Assembly (NCBI GenBank): GCA_030374765.1
Contig: JARGXX010000031.1
Coordinates: 248,001 to 312,000, forward strand
Direction of reading: 5' to 3'
DNA from: Agarophyton chilense
Lineage: Eukaryota; Rhodophyta; Florideophyceae; Gracilariales; Gracilariaceae
Length of the DNA stretch: 64,000 bases
Positions 1-9,256 of this stretch are shown in pieces; position 1 is the stretch's first letter; every line of letters begins with the position of its first letter. The notes under the pieces were generated by a model. That model was given only the letters and a program-made list of their open reading frames with translations. It was not told the DNA's origin and did no database searches. A program made the position numbers and the translations under genes.

Positions 1-846
1 AGCCCTTTTGTTTACTACGGTTTTCTTTTTCTTCGAAGGCGTCGTATTCCTGGCTTGCGAGGACTTTCGCTTCTCATTGGACTGCGGTATGGAGGCCGCA
101 ATGTTGTTACTTTCGGCACAGTTCATCATGACGGTCATAGCCATTTCAGCGGGGGACTCGGTTGCAGAAATCATTTGTCTGGCAGGTTTTTGAAGACTTC
201 TAGCGTTTTGGAAAATGGTGACCCACCTTTCAATGAGATACTGACATAAAATATCCGCGGCATGTTGGCCGTCCACTTGAGGATGCTGAGAAAGTAAGTG
301 ATGTTTGTGCAGTATCCATGACACAGTTTTCTCCTTGTTTAATCGGTGGAAAGACTCTCCTCCCGCCATCTTGGAATCACATATAACGGATACTTGCTGT
401 TCAGAACTGAAACTGCTCAAGTTTATTCCATCTCCTGTGGTGCAAAGGGCATCCAATGGTTGAAAGACTTCAGTCATGGTAGATTTGCTGTTATAGTCCA
501 TAACGATGAGAATTGCGAATAGAGGATCCACTCTGGTAACGAAAGTCAGATTTCCGTTACTGCAGAACTGTGGTACTAATGCAGAATCTTGTGGAACAGA
601 TATCCAAGATCCATGTGTGTGAGTAAATTGGACGAGTTCCACGAGCATCGGAACCTTCTTATCGTCACTAGCGATATAGAGTGGGACAACGTTATCGTCT
701 TCATTCACTGGCAAATTGATTCGTTCAATAGAGATGGACGGAGAGAAAGCATCTGCTGGTGAGCAGGTCGTCAGATCTTTAGGGAGAACAACCAATCCCG
801 ACTTCTGACGTGCAGGTGCCATGGCCTCGACGGGGTCGGCGTGCAT
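1..846 (-). CDS. RNASEH2B: Ribonuclease H2 subunit B (3' end beyond window)
   Basis: An open frame of 282 codons on the minus strand runs off the left edge without a stop. It starts at ATG 846 just after an in-frame TGA, or at a second ATG at 822. The N-terminal half carries the RNase H2B triple-barrel hallmarks. VDPLF lies near residue 120 and is followed by FQPLDAL. A helical segment, SFHRLNKEKTVSWI, matches the FRLSEEKVLxWL region of the family. The tail is rich in Lys/Arg/Ser (SKKKKTVVNKR), like the basic end that leads to the PCNA-binding motif in known subunits. RNase H2B is a non-catalytic scaffold of the trimer that removes ribonucleotides from nuclear DNA. No intron is needed. Human RNase H2B is about 312 aa, so only a short end is missing. 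Identification rests on motif memory. Confidence 0.72.
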   Translation of the reverse strand, partial: MHADPVEAMAPARQKSGLVVLPKDLTTCSPADAFSPSISIERINLPVNEDDNVVPLYIASDDKKVPMLVELVQFTHTHGSWISVPQDSALVPQFCSNGNLTFVTRVDPLFAILIVMDYNSKSTMTEVFQPLDALCTTGDGINLSSFSSEQQVSVICDSKMAGGESFHRLNKEKTVSWILHKHHLLSQHPQVDGQHAADILCQYLIERWVTIFQNARSLQKPARQMISATESPAEMAMTVMMNCAESNNIAASIPQSNEKRKSSQARNTTPSKKKKTVVNKRA

Positions 847-1501
847 ATGTCAAACGAAATCGGTGAGCAGAGGTTTGAAAGTGCGAAAGTCAGGAGCGCG
901 TTTAAAGGGCGAGATAAAGCCACCAACTGCAACTGAAACTCTTGATGCGTTCCAATTAATCAAGTCAGGAGCTGGTGTTCGGGGATCCGACAAATCTTTG
1001 GCTTCCCAGCTTGTTTAGACGGGACAAAACATGCATTGCCGAATTCAGATGGGGAGCTGGAAACACAAGGAGGTATGACGGCGAGAGTGATGGTCTTCAG
1101 ACGAACCGGTCTCGCCAGGCAATTCGCAGGAGGGTGAGTCACAAGCTTTATGTTGCAGTTGTCCTACTATCAATATTCAACGCACTCTCATAGACAGAGC
1201 TTCGGCTGTGGTCAGTTGAGGAGGATGATGCTACCCAAGGTAGCTACACGTAGACATTTCGCATAATTGATCCACCGCTTCGCAGGCGTTCCGTTTTCCC
1301 GCCAAAATTGTGATAAATTATAGACTCTGTATTACAGAGCTGTAAATGTGTAAAAGCCTCTAGTACCGATACACACGTGTATACAATATGTGAATTTCGT
1401 ACCATTCGTACCTTCCAAAACGCGAAGTGGATACAAGGGCTATTGCTAATCCTTGGGCTTATTATGATTTGAGTTTTTAACTTGTCACCCAATTTATTGC
1501 C
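847..1501. other. Intergenic, no gene seen
   Basis: About 650 bp upstream of RNASEH2B up to the copia insertion site. Only short frames without recognisable content are present. It probably holds the RNASEH2B promoter; I see no clear TATA element. Confidence 0.5.
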
Positions 1502-1506
1502 CTCGA
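1502..1506. repeat. Target site duplication CTCGA, left copy
   Basis: CTCGA directly precedes the LTR that starts at 1507. The same five bases directly follow the other LTR at 7590-7594. A 5-bp duplication is usual for Ty1/copia integrases. Confidence 0.93.
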
Positions 1507-1844
1507 TGACGATCTCTTCGCTGGCGGGTCCTCTTGCGTTGGCACGGCGGTAAGCGCGGTCCGGTACGGTATCGATAGTAACCTAGAAGGTCGTAGGATA
1601 GATTGTAGGGACAAGGATGTAGAAGACCAGAGCTGACAACAGCCTCTGTACGCAGCCGGGCACGAACAATCGTGTTACCTAAACTGCTTATCTTCTTTAT
1701 TCCTTGTGTCTTGTCTACCACATGGGTCAGATCACTAGCGAGCTCACTAGGAGCTTAAGTAAAATTCTAACTACTTATGTGGTCCACAAAATGCGGCCCA
1801 AGCGGGCCTCTGACGCAAGTACGACTGTCAGCCTGACATGCACA
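1507..1844 (-). repeat. Copia 3' LTR
   Basis: 338 bp with TG...CA ends. It matches 7252-7589 except T at 1775 against C at 7520. On the element's strand AATAAA (1701-1696) is a candidate poly(A) signal. Confidence 0.95.
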
Positions 1845-1853
1845 CTCCCTCCA
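1845..1853 (-). promoter_or_regulatory. Copia polypurine tract
   Basis: On the minus strand a purine run (AGTGGAGGGAG) directly abuts the 3' LTR. This is where plus-strand DNA synthesis is primed in LTR retrotransposons. Confidence 0.75.
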
Positions 1854-2213
1854 CTTGCGGGAGCGGCACGATTGGGCATCGAAATTTGAAAATAAAATAC
1901 CTGCCAAGGTTCGAACCCAGGTCCCTAAAGGAGCGTACAGTACCAGATCGGTATAAATACCGGTCTGTCAACCACGGCGGTCGAGAACTGACCTGCGTCG
2001 ATTGACGTGAGGGGCGCGGACGTGCTTTGCTGTGGTGCCCTTACACGGGTACCGCAGAATTGAGGGGTCTGGCTTCGCCAGATAAGAGGGGCTTTCCGAA
2101 CGATGTGTCGTACGCCTCTGTTCTCTTTTTTTCGAGAGACCTTAAAGGTGAACTTTTGCACATGTATCGGAACATACGATAGCAGCAGTCCGTCGCCATT
2201 AACCATTTGGTTG

Positions 2214-5200
2214 TTACATTTCTCCTGCGGGTCGATGACATTCGCTCGGATCTGAGCGAATAATATATTGTTCAGGTACGATTTTCCAAATACCAGTCCT
2301 TAAAACTTCCCGAAGCGGTGTGACATTTGTTCTCTTCGTGAGATGGTCTGCAAGATTTTGACCACTACGGATAAAACCAATGTCCGAGATATGACCTGAG
2401 TGGTATCCTTCGCGAGCGATGGCGATGTCAATCATCAACCGTTTTTCGGATGTACGAGACCCTTTGTGGATAATGTCAAACAAAGACTTTGAATCAGTGA
2501 GTAGACAAACCGGGAGCGGTGATGTGCCAAGTAGGTGTCCGAGCTCGGTTGATAGCGTAAAGGCGGCATCGTACATATCTGCAAAGGCGATGAGTTCAGC
2601 TGCGAACGAAGAGCGAGTAACTCGTCGTGCCTTATAGGATTTGAACGCGATTGGGATGACTCTACCGAAACGGTCCGACAAGAACACGATGTAACCAAGC
2701 TGGGAGGTTAGGTCCGCGTTCGTAGCGAATGATGCGTCCGATACCCCAAGTAGGTGAAGCGAATCACGGTCAAGCTTCGGAAAGTGTACCGAGAGGTCAT
2801 GAGATTTTGCGTTATCGATGGTCTCATTGACTCTCTTGATAGTACCCTTGCGGTCTTGTTCAAATCGGTCCTTGGTGACTTGCGTGAACTGCGAAACGTG
2901 ATACAGAATATCAATACGCGAGTGCGCGAGCCATGCGAGCTTCATCCGAACTGAGGCGAAGTCCTGAAAGGTAGCGTCTTTTCCCAAGTTGGTGAGCTTC
3001 TTGACGTAGCTTTGCTGCGTTATGCAGTAATCACCAGTGTGGTTGGGTTCTATCTGGAATCCCGTGAAGAAACACGGAGGAATAGAATCCGCCTTCGCTT
3101 CGAACTTTTCCCGTGTGCGGTCGCAAATAGCGCGAAACTCATTATCACCAGAGCGGAGTAGATCATCCACATATGATCCTGAAAGACCAATAAGGTTACC
3201 ATTTCGGTGAAGGTAGTACAACGCTGGGTCTGATCGCATTACCTTCATACCCAAATCCAATCGGTGGTGCTTATCCATTGTAGAAAACCATAGGTCTCCA
3301 GATTCGCATAGACCATAAAGTGGTTTCAGAAGTTGTAGCGCCTGATTCGGCTTCAACTCGAATTCCGGAACGGCATCAGCGATGAATAATTCGCGTGAAA
3401 GTGGTTCCAAAGATTGCAAGTAAGCCTGCGTGATGTCGTTGGTCCACAACTCAAAACCTAAAAGGGATGATAGCGCAAGGATAATTCGAACCGATTGTGG
3501 TTGGAGCGTTTGACTGTAGTGAGCCATCAGGTGTTTCATCCGATCACGGTGTCCGCCGATGACATATCGGGCTTTGAACTTCTCTTCACCGTCTTCGGCT
3601 GACTTGATAGCCAAAACAAATCGACCGGGTAAGACATTCCCATCGGGTGGTATGTCCTGCTTCAGGATGACCTTAAAGGTTCCCCTTTCGAGCAATCCTC
3701 GAAGCTCTTCCTTCTTAGCGATAGCCATGCGCGGGTCGTGTGCGCGGGGATCACTAGAACTAAGAATCTTCGTCATAAAGACGTCGTCAACCTCCGAACG
3801 GTAGTGACTTATAGCGTCCATTAACTCGCACATATGGGTGTGAGATACCTCTTGCGGTCGAGCGTAGGGCTTCACCTGTGCGAAGTTGAAGGAACTTACG
3901 TTCGCATTCTGAGACAGACGTAGATGAATAAGCTTCGCGTCATGATCGACAGCGATGATCTCAAAAGGTCCAAGCCATTCACCGATACGGTTTGCAACGA
4001 TCTTCTCCCTCCAGACGAGAACTTTGTCGCCAGGTTGGTACGCGACGTTAGCCGATGACGGAACGTTGTGGCGTAGTGCACGCTGAACGCGGAGTTTTGC
4101 CATGTGCTGTTCCATCTCCTTCCGAGCGGTGCTAACCAATTGGGCTCTTTCGTCCAGAGTAGCTTTGGATTGAAGATCCTCGCCAAGTATACGAAGTGAA
4201 GGAAATTCTCCAAATACCAGTACGGATGGAACTAAACCTTCGGGCCCAAGAGTGTTGTTCATCGCATAAACTGAAAAGGAAAGTAGCGTACTGAGCTCCA
4301 CATTGAGAGAGACAATTCTCAGTTTCCTAAAGGTCTTTCGAAGCGGATCATGATATCGCTCGCCTATACCCATGGAGGAGTGAGATTCGATCCCCGTCCG
4401 TATAACATCGATGTTGGATGATCTTGCGAGAGAAATGAAGCTTTTACCGAAAGCGGAGCCTTGATCGACCTTGATGCGGTTCGGTATCCCAGTGTAGATC
4501 GATATCCAACACTCAACAATGCACCTCCATATGGTCTTAGTCGAGACGTCGGGAAGAAACCGAGCGGCCGAAAAGTGCGTCTGAGCGTCAACCATGTGTA
4601 GGACAGGTTTCCCTTCGAGGTACATGATGTCAATGATTATCTCTTCATTGAATCGAATGTTTCCTGTACCAAGCGAGACTTTAAACCGAGTTGGTCCGGG
4701 CTGGATCCGTTGACATGGATCGCAGGAACGACTAATCTCCTCGAGCTGCCTTTGGGTTTCCGGGGTGGTGTCATCTGGACGAGCTCTCCGCAACAAGTTG
4801 TAGAGTTTCTCCGAGGACGGGTGGAAAAACTGTCGGTGCAACTTGGTTAGCTGTTCCGTCGTGAACATAGTCAATACCGGGACGGTGTATTCGGCATATA
4901 AATGTCCATCGAATCTGGTCAAAGGTACTTGCCAGTCGTCAATGACATAAGAGTTACCATCTTCTTCCATCACGGTACGCTTTATCAACCGGTTGGTCAC
5001 TGTACATGGAGTCAGTGAGTGCTGGTCGAGCACGTCCATTCCCATGAGAGCAGGTATGTCTGCTGCGACGACATCGAATTGTACCGATATGGTTCGTATC
5101 CCTGGAGGGGTACTCAACGGGATTGTTATCCTTCCCATGGACTCATATACGGAGTCAGCGAACCTGAACTTGCGGTTTGACCTTAGTAGGCGTAGCTGCT

Positions 5201-5456
5201 TACCGAAACGGTTGTAGATCTTACGAGCTTCCTTGATACCGATAACAGAGCGCGGTGCGCCAATGTCTACGCAAAAGCCTGGAAGATAACCTTTGTCGGT
5301 ACGTTTTGTAAACGAGGAGCTGTACACAGAAGTACAGTCGATAACTTCTTTCCGGTGTCGGTGGCATTTGAACCGGTTGCGCTTGGATGCGATACTGCGG
5401 TGTGCAGATGCATTCTTCGGATGGCTAGGAGCAAGCGCACCTTCTAGGCATCCTGG
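2214..5456 (-). CDS. pol: Copia pol: protease, integrase, reverse transcriptase, RNase H
   Basis: The frame is open from the gag frameshift site (5456) to the stop at 2214, about 1080 codons. The protease motif is DIGAPRSVIG near 5267; the usual DS/TGA is changed to DIGA. The integrase zinc region begins HRQFFHP and ends CDPC. The catalytic triad residues are D in IIIDIMY, D in KVDQGSAFG and E in IGERYH. The RT has FELWTNDITQAYLQ and the YVDD box at 3173-3162. The RNase H has GVSDASF, the AAELIAF acid and LTDSKSL. The order protease-integrase-RT-RNase H defines Ty1/copia. No ATG starts this frame near its 5' end, so expression as a Gag-Pol fusion by -1 frameshifting is the simplest reading. 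No stop interrupts it. Confidence 0.92.
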   Translation of the reverse strand, partial: PGCLEGALAPSHPKNASAHRSIASKRNRFKCHRHRKEVIDCTSVYSSSFTKRTDKGYLPGFCVDIGAPRSVIGIKEARKIYNRFGKQLRLLRSNRKFRFADSVYESMGRITIPLSTPPGIRTISVQFDVVAADIPALMGMDVLDQHSLTPCTVTNRLIKRTVMEEDGNSYVIDDWQVPLTRFDGHLYAEYTVPVLTMFTTEQLTKLHRQFFHPSSEKLYNLLRRARPDDTTPETQRQLEEISRSCDPCQRIQPGPTRFKVSLGTGNIRFNEEIIIDIMYLEGKPVLHMVDAQTHFSAARFLPDVSTKTIWRCIVECWISIYTGIPNRIKVDQGSAFGKSFISLARSSNIDVIRTGIESHSSMGIGERYHDPLRKTFRKLRIVSLNVELSTLLSFSVYAMNNTLGPEGLVPSVLVFGEFPSLRILGEDLQSKATLDERAQLVSTARKEMEQHMAKLRVQRALRHNVPSSANVAYQPGDKVLVWREKIVANRIGEWLGPFEIIAVDHDAKLIHLRLSQNANVSSFNFAQVKPYARPQEVSHTHMCELMDAISHYRSEVDDVFMTKILSSSDPRAHDPRMAIAKKEELRGLLERGTFKVILKQDIPPDGNVLPGRFVLAIKSAEDGEEKFKARYVIGGHRDRMKHLMAHYSQTLQPQSVRIILALSSLLGFELWTNDITQAYLQSLEPLSRELFIADAVPEFELKPNQALQLLKPLYGLCESGDLWFSTMDKHHRLDLGMKVMRSDPALYYLHRNGNLIGLSGSYVDDLLRSGDNEFRAICDRTREKFEAKADSIPPCFFTGFQIEPNHTGDYCITQQSYVKKLTNLGKDATFQDFASVRMKLAWLAHSRIDILYHVSQFTQVTKDRFEQDRKGTIKRVNETIDNAKSHDLSVHFPKLDRDSLHLLGVSDASFATNADLTSQLGYIVFLSDRFGRVIPIAFKSYKARRVTRSSFAAELIAFADMYDAAFTLSTELGHLLGTSPLPVCLLTDSKSLFDIIHKGSRTSEKRLMIDIAIAREGYHSGHISDIGFIRSGQNLADHLTKRTNVTPLREVLRTGIWKIVPEQYIIRSDPSECHRPAGEM

Positions 5457-5462
5457 AAAAAA
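5419..5462 (-). promoter_or_regulatory. -1 ribosomal frameshift site T TTT TTC with possible stem
   Basis: On the minus strand the gag frame reads GAT TTT TTC CAG GAT GCC TAG. The heptamer T TTT TTC (5462-5456) fits the X XXY YYZ rule. A -1 slip moves into the pol frame, which is open from that point. The gag stop lies three codons downstream. A possible hairpin follows: GGATG (5453-5449) with CATCC (5423-5419) and CTAG (5447-5444) with CTAG (5428-5425), with one C-C mismatch. The spacer is 2 nt to the lower stem or 8 nt to the upper stem. The heptamer and frames are direct observations; the hairpin's role is inferred. Confidence 0.8.
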
Positions 5463-7216
5463 TCCGAACGGTCCTTGAAGCGAACGTGCTTCTTCGAATT
5501 AACATTAACCGACGGTGGAGCCGAAAGAGAAGAAACCAAGTGGGTGTGAAGTTCCTTTTGGTCCACGTAGTTGGTTATATCGGCGTCCGAAAGTGTATGT
5601 GGATCTGAATACTGGTCGTCTGCCGTTAAGGTGAAAAAGGTTTCCAAGTCTGTGGATTCCTTATTCTCCGACTCGGTGTCAGACGAAGTGTCTTCATCCC
5701 TCAGGGAATTCACGACCTCAGATAGGACGTGGATTGCTGGATTACCCTGTTTGAGAGAATTTACAACTCCATTCCGAATGCGGTTGAATCTTGAACCAGT
5801 TGGGTGATCCTTTGCGAAGTGATCTTCGCTTCCACATATGTGGCACTGCATCCGTTTTCCACCCTTTCCAATCGGGTTGCGTCTCCTTTGATACATCCGA
5901 GAGCGACCTTTCAAACGGTTTGGTGGTACACCATACTGTTGGTAGAATGTACCTGATGAACCAGAGGGTGTGTCTCTGGAAAGAGTCTTCTTTTCTTCCT
6001 GTAACTGGATCTGTTCCCGTAGAGCGGTCACAAATCTGTTGAAGGTAAACCGTGCGGTAGTCATTTGGGAGATTGGAGTCTCAGCCCATGACTTGGTGAG
6101 TACGGCCTTACGTAGGAAACGTTTCTTGTGCTCATCAGACCGAAATTGAGGTGGGGCCTGAGGTGTAAGAGCATTGATCTTGTCTACCAAGTTGGTCAGT
6201 CCAGAGTCCGAATCGGTTAATCCTTTCTCTTCCATGATCTGGTCAACACTGATACGTTCAAGTTCAGCTTGAGCGGCAAGTTGTCGAGCATCATTGTCAT
6301 ACTCGTCCAACATGGTCTTCACCATAGCCTGGAAAGGCATACCGGGTACGGTGTTCTCGAAGAAGAATTCTCGAGCGGCCCCTCCGAAGACGTTCACAAA
6401 GAACTTCTGACGTTGATCTTCAGAGAGTTCAAACTGATGAGAGCAAACCTCATAGTCCCGAAGGGTGTAGCGAATAGACTGTTCCTTGGAGCCGTTGAAC
6501 TTCAAATCCTTAAAGTAGGTGGCGACCGAAGCGGCCTTTTTTGGCGTATCCTTGTTAGGAAACGACGGCGGCGTAGGGAAAGTCTGGTGTCCCGAAACGG
6601 TGGGATTTCCGTGCGAAGCACCTTGTGGTGTCGGTCCAAGAACGGTTGGAGAGTTACCATTGTGGTTCGCGGGTGTTGCCGACTGCGGCGAGTCTGCATT
6701 CTGGAAAAAGAATGAAGGCGGTGGAGGAGGAAGAACCTGTAGGTTACCCCTTGATCCAGTTGGATTCGAGAAGTACGGGCCCGAATTGCGGACTTCCTTG
6801 TAGGCCTCAACCATTTTCATCACGTCACTAACACCATTTTGGTATGCAGTGGAGAGCCAAACGAAAGCCATTAAGCTTTTCACTGTCCGATCGTCCGGTG
6901 CTAAAGCGTTCACGATAGTCTCCGAGATCGGGAAGGCGTTGAAGAATCGAGCGGCGTCGTACAGCAGCACTATTGCGTACTTACTGTGACGGAAAACCTC
7001 TTGGGTGAATACCAAGACAGGAGCAGGAAGGTATGCTTCAATGTCCCCCTCGACGGTCGAAACATCATGAGATCCATCTGCGGCAAATACATTCAGCAAG
7101 TATTTGGCAAGATCGGATACTGCATGCGAGATGTAGTCTCGAGCGTGAAAGTTGTCAAGACGTTTCAGCAATGCCTGACGTTGCGAGTTGCGCGCGTCAC
7201 TTGAGCTGCCCGCCAT
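5444..7216 (-). CDS. gag: Copia Gag (nucleocapsid-type) protein
   Basis: ATG at 7216 gives 590 aa, ending at TAG 5446-5444. The central part, about residues 235-420, is a helical region typical of copia capsids. A zinc knuckle lies near residue 455: CHICGSEDHFAKDH has the spacing C-x2-C-x4-H-x4 but ends in His where Cys is usual. A Pro/Gly-rich stretch covers residues 150-235. An acidic Ser/Asp/Glu-rich region follows the knuckle. Gag packages element RNA into virus-like particles. The start lies 36 bp inside the 5' LTR edge. The frame is intact. Pol follows in the -1 frame. Confidence 0.88.
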   Translation of the reverse strand: MAGSSSDARNSQRQALLKRLDNFHARDYISHAVSDLAKYLLNVFAADGSHDVSTVEGDIEAYLPAPVLVFTQEVFRHSKYAIVLLYDAARFFNAFPISETIVNALAPDDRTVKSLMAFVWLSTAYQNGVSDVMKMVEAYKEVRNSGPYFSNPTGSRGNLQVLPPPPPSFFFQNADSPQSATPANHNGNSPTVLGPTPQGASHGNPTVSGHQTFPTPPSFPNKDTPKKAASVATYFKDLKFNGSKEQSIRYTLRDYEVCSHQFELSEDQRQKFFVNVFGGAAREFFFENTVPGMPFQAMVKTMLDEYDNDARQLAAQAELERISVDQIMEEKGLTDSDSGLTNLVDKINALTPQAPPQFRSDEHKKRFLRKAVLTKSWAETPISQMTTARFTFNRFVTALREQIQLQEEKKTLSRDTPSGSSGTFYQQYGVPPNRLKGRSRMYQRRRNPIGKGGKRMQCHICGSEDHFAKDHPTGSRFNRIRNGVVNSLKQGNPAIHVLSEVVNSLRDEDTSSDTESENKESTDLETFFTLTADDQYSDPHTLSDADITNYVDQKELHTHLVSSLSAPPSVNVNSKKHVRFKDRSDFFQDA

Positions 7217-7251
7217 AAAGGTAGTACTACGAAGAAACCAGGAATCCGGAT

Positions 7252-7589
7252 TGACGATCTCTTCGCTGGCGGGTCCTCTTGCGTTGGCACGGCGGTAAGC
7301 GCGGTCCGGTACGGTATCGATAGTAACCTAGAAGGTCGTAGGATAGATTGTAGGGACAAGGATGTAGAAGACCAGAGCTGACAACAGCCTCTGTACGCAG
7401 CCGGGCACGAACAATCGTGTTACCTAAACTGCTTATCTTCTTTATTCCTTGTGTCTTGTCTACCACATGGGTCAGATCACTAGCGAGCTCACTAGGAGCT
7501 TAAGTAAAATTCTAACTACCTATGTGGTCCACAAAATGCGGCCCAAGCGGGCCTCTGACGCAAGTACGACTGTCAGCCTGACATGCACA
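7252..7589 (-). repeat. Copia 5' LTR
   Basis: 338 bp, the promoter-bearing copy for the leftward element, with TG...CA ends. It has one difference from 1507-1844. Confidence 0.95.
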
Positions 7590-7594
7590 CTCGA
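7590..7594. repeat. Target site duplication CTCGA, right copy
   Basis: Matches 1502-1506 and directly follows the LTR end. Confidence 0.93.
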
Positions 7595-8239
7595 GGTATC
7601 TAAAAGCGCAGCACATACGAAGGATGAAGCGAAGTTACAAAGCGATAAGGAAAGCATTGACGTGACGGCACATCATGATCGAAAATATATCCACGTCGCG
7701 CGCGACTCAACTCTATCGTATTTGTGCCGGACTTTATGCGACGTGTGACGTTCGCTGATGCATTCGAAGATCGTCTCCCGTGTGCGTTTCGCTTCGAATC
7801 GTTATAAACCGGTCTCAGACCGTTCCAATGACTCGCAATTCTTCGTACCGCCCCATTCCACCAGATGGTGTCATGGTGCTGTGGTCAATGAGACCCGGTA
7901 CCACAATGTTGACCCTTCACGGGGTACGCGAAATTCATCAGCGAGAATCTAATATGATAGAAAGGGTCTTCCCTTCTACACCCACTTGCTTTTGAAAGGG
8001 CATATCACTTCTAATTCGTCGGTAGATACGCTCATCAGTAGCAATTTAGTCTTTTTTCATCCGTAGAGGTGGAAGTGGAAATTAGAGTCTTGTAGACCGT
8101 TCGCGTTCTTCATCTTTGATTCCGTGCCAAAGACCACCTCTCTAGTGCGCTTGGTATTTAAAGATGCCATCCGAACGCATCGACAGTTTCAGATCAGTCT
8201 CGACTGCACACCAACCAGCAAGATTTCAAGCTGAGCTCC
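7595..8239. other. Intergenic upstream of secreted-protein gene
   Basis: About 645 bp with no supported gene. A TATTTAAA word near 8154 lies about 85 bp before the ATG at 8240 and could serve as a core promoter element. Confidence 0.35.
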
Positions 8240-9256
8240 ATGATGATAGTCAACTTCGGATTTCGAACGACATTCGTCTCCTGCATCCTATTCTCGGTGC
8301 TGTGCATTGTCGTGACTGCGCAAAGCCCGGCTCCTTGCCTTTACAACAGTACGCACTGTGCATGCATCCAGGTTCCGACTCCGGGCAAATGCCTGCGTAC
8401 AGTGTCCGATGGTACATGCTCTGTCGAACAATGCAATGAAGCCGGAATGACATGTGATTGTAATGGGTCAAACTTGTGTACCATCGAGACGTGCTCTCAC
8501 AGTACCGCGGCAAATGGAAGTCTTCCCAGTGCGTTGGAACTAGGTGCAACTGTTTCTTGTGTCATGAGTCAAAACAACATACAGTGCGTGAAGAAATCGG
8601 GAGAAATTCCACCCGAGAATTTGCCGCAGGAGCCTCAGGAATTCCGTCAGCTTCAATTTGGACCGGCATCTGTTCAACACATGTACAACATATCAGCTTT
8701 TGTAGATACTGACAGTGTCATTTCTCCGGAGTGGGAAACAATTAGCATGCACAGCCGTTGGCCAAATTACTTGCGTTTGCGAAATCGGTTTATACATTTG
8801 CGCGTGTATGAAAATGTGGGAGGGACCGAAACATTCTTGTGCGCTATTTACAACGGATATCACCTTGCATCAGATGGGCTTGGGAATGGTAGAACTGATG
8901 TTGAGATAGAGGGCCTCAATGGACAGCAATTATCGTGGAGGGCGTGTGATGATGTAGGAGAATGCGTTGGAGGTCCGGGATCCACTTTGACTGCGTCTCA
9001 TGGGTATGTGGACAACCTGTCTGATGGATGGTGTGTAACTCCTTTGGAAAGGAATGGAAATGCCATCCGCGTTACATTCACCGAAGTGACTGGGATGTAT
9101 GGTATTGAGATTCAGACTCCTGACTCCCAGTTTGAATATTTGTGGAGCGATCCACCCCAGTATGGAATGACTGGAGCGATTGATTCCAATGGATTTAGTG
9201 TCGGAGGATCTGCATCGTTCACCATCAATCTGGACGGAATCCCAGTTCCGACTTAA
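8240..9256 (+). CDS. Secreted Cys-rich protein, tandem paralogue A
   Basis: A 338-aa intronless gene. Residues 1-27 form a signal peptide ending near CIVVTA before QSPAP. Residues 30-115 are Cys-rich (motifs such as NSTHCAC, GMTCDCNG, CTIETCSH), suggesting disulphide-bonded repeats. Then comes a conserved LQFGPAS, a block of about 200 aa with YLRLRNRFIHLRVYEN, LSWRACDD and LSDGWCVTPLERNG, and a short end FTINLDGIPVPT. N-glycosylation sequons are visible (NST, NGS). I recognise no catalytic motif and no named family. The next gene at 10627 encodes a close paralogue, so the pair arose by tandem duplication. Likely destination is the cell wall or apoplast, by inference. The start is one of two adjacent ATGs (8240, 8243). 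Confidence 0.85.
   Translation: MMIVNFGFRTTFVSCILFSVLCIVVTAQSPAPCLYNSTHCACIQVPTPGKCLRTVSDGTCSVEQCNEAGMTCDCNGSNLCTIETCSHSTAANGSLPSALELGATVSCVMSQNNIQCVKKSGEIPPENLPQEPQEFRQLQFGPASVQHMYNISAFVDTDSVISPEWETISMHSRWPNYLRLRNRFIHLRVYENVGGTETFLCAIYNGYHLASDGLGNGRTDVEIEGLNGQQLSWRACDDVGECVGGPGSTLTASHGYVDNLSDGWCVTPLERNGNAIRVTFTEVTGMYGIEIQTPDSQFEYLWSDPPQYGMTGAIDSNGFSVGGSASFTINLDGIPVPT

Larger units (their letters stand above)
1507..7589 (-). mobile_element. Young Ty1/copia LTR retrotransposon, complete
   Basis: A complete 6083-bp element transcribed leftwards. It has two 338-bp LTRs that differ at one position that I could find, a 5-bp target duplication, gag, and a pol ordered protease-integrase-RT-RNase H (copia order). 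The near-identical LTRs and intact gag and pol frames point to recent insertion and possible autonomy. The internal region between the pol stop (2214) and the 3' LTR holds a tRNA-like B-box word (GGTTCGAACCC near 1909) and an inverted repeat around CCGGTATTTATACCGG near 1950, of unknown meaning. Confidence 0.95.

Noticed and set aside
1895..1975. tRNA gene on the minus strand
   Set aside because: B-box-like word and a weak T-stem with several G-T pairs, but no fitting anticodon arm or acceptor; lies inside the copia element.
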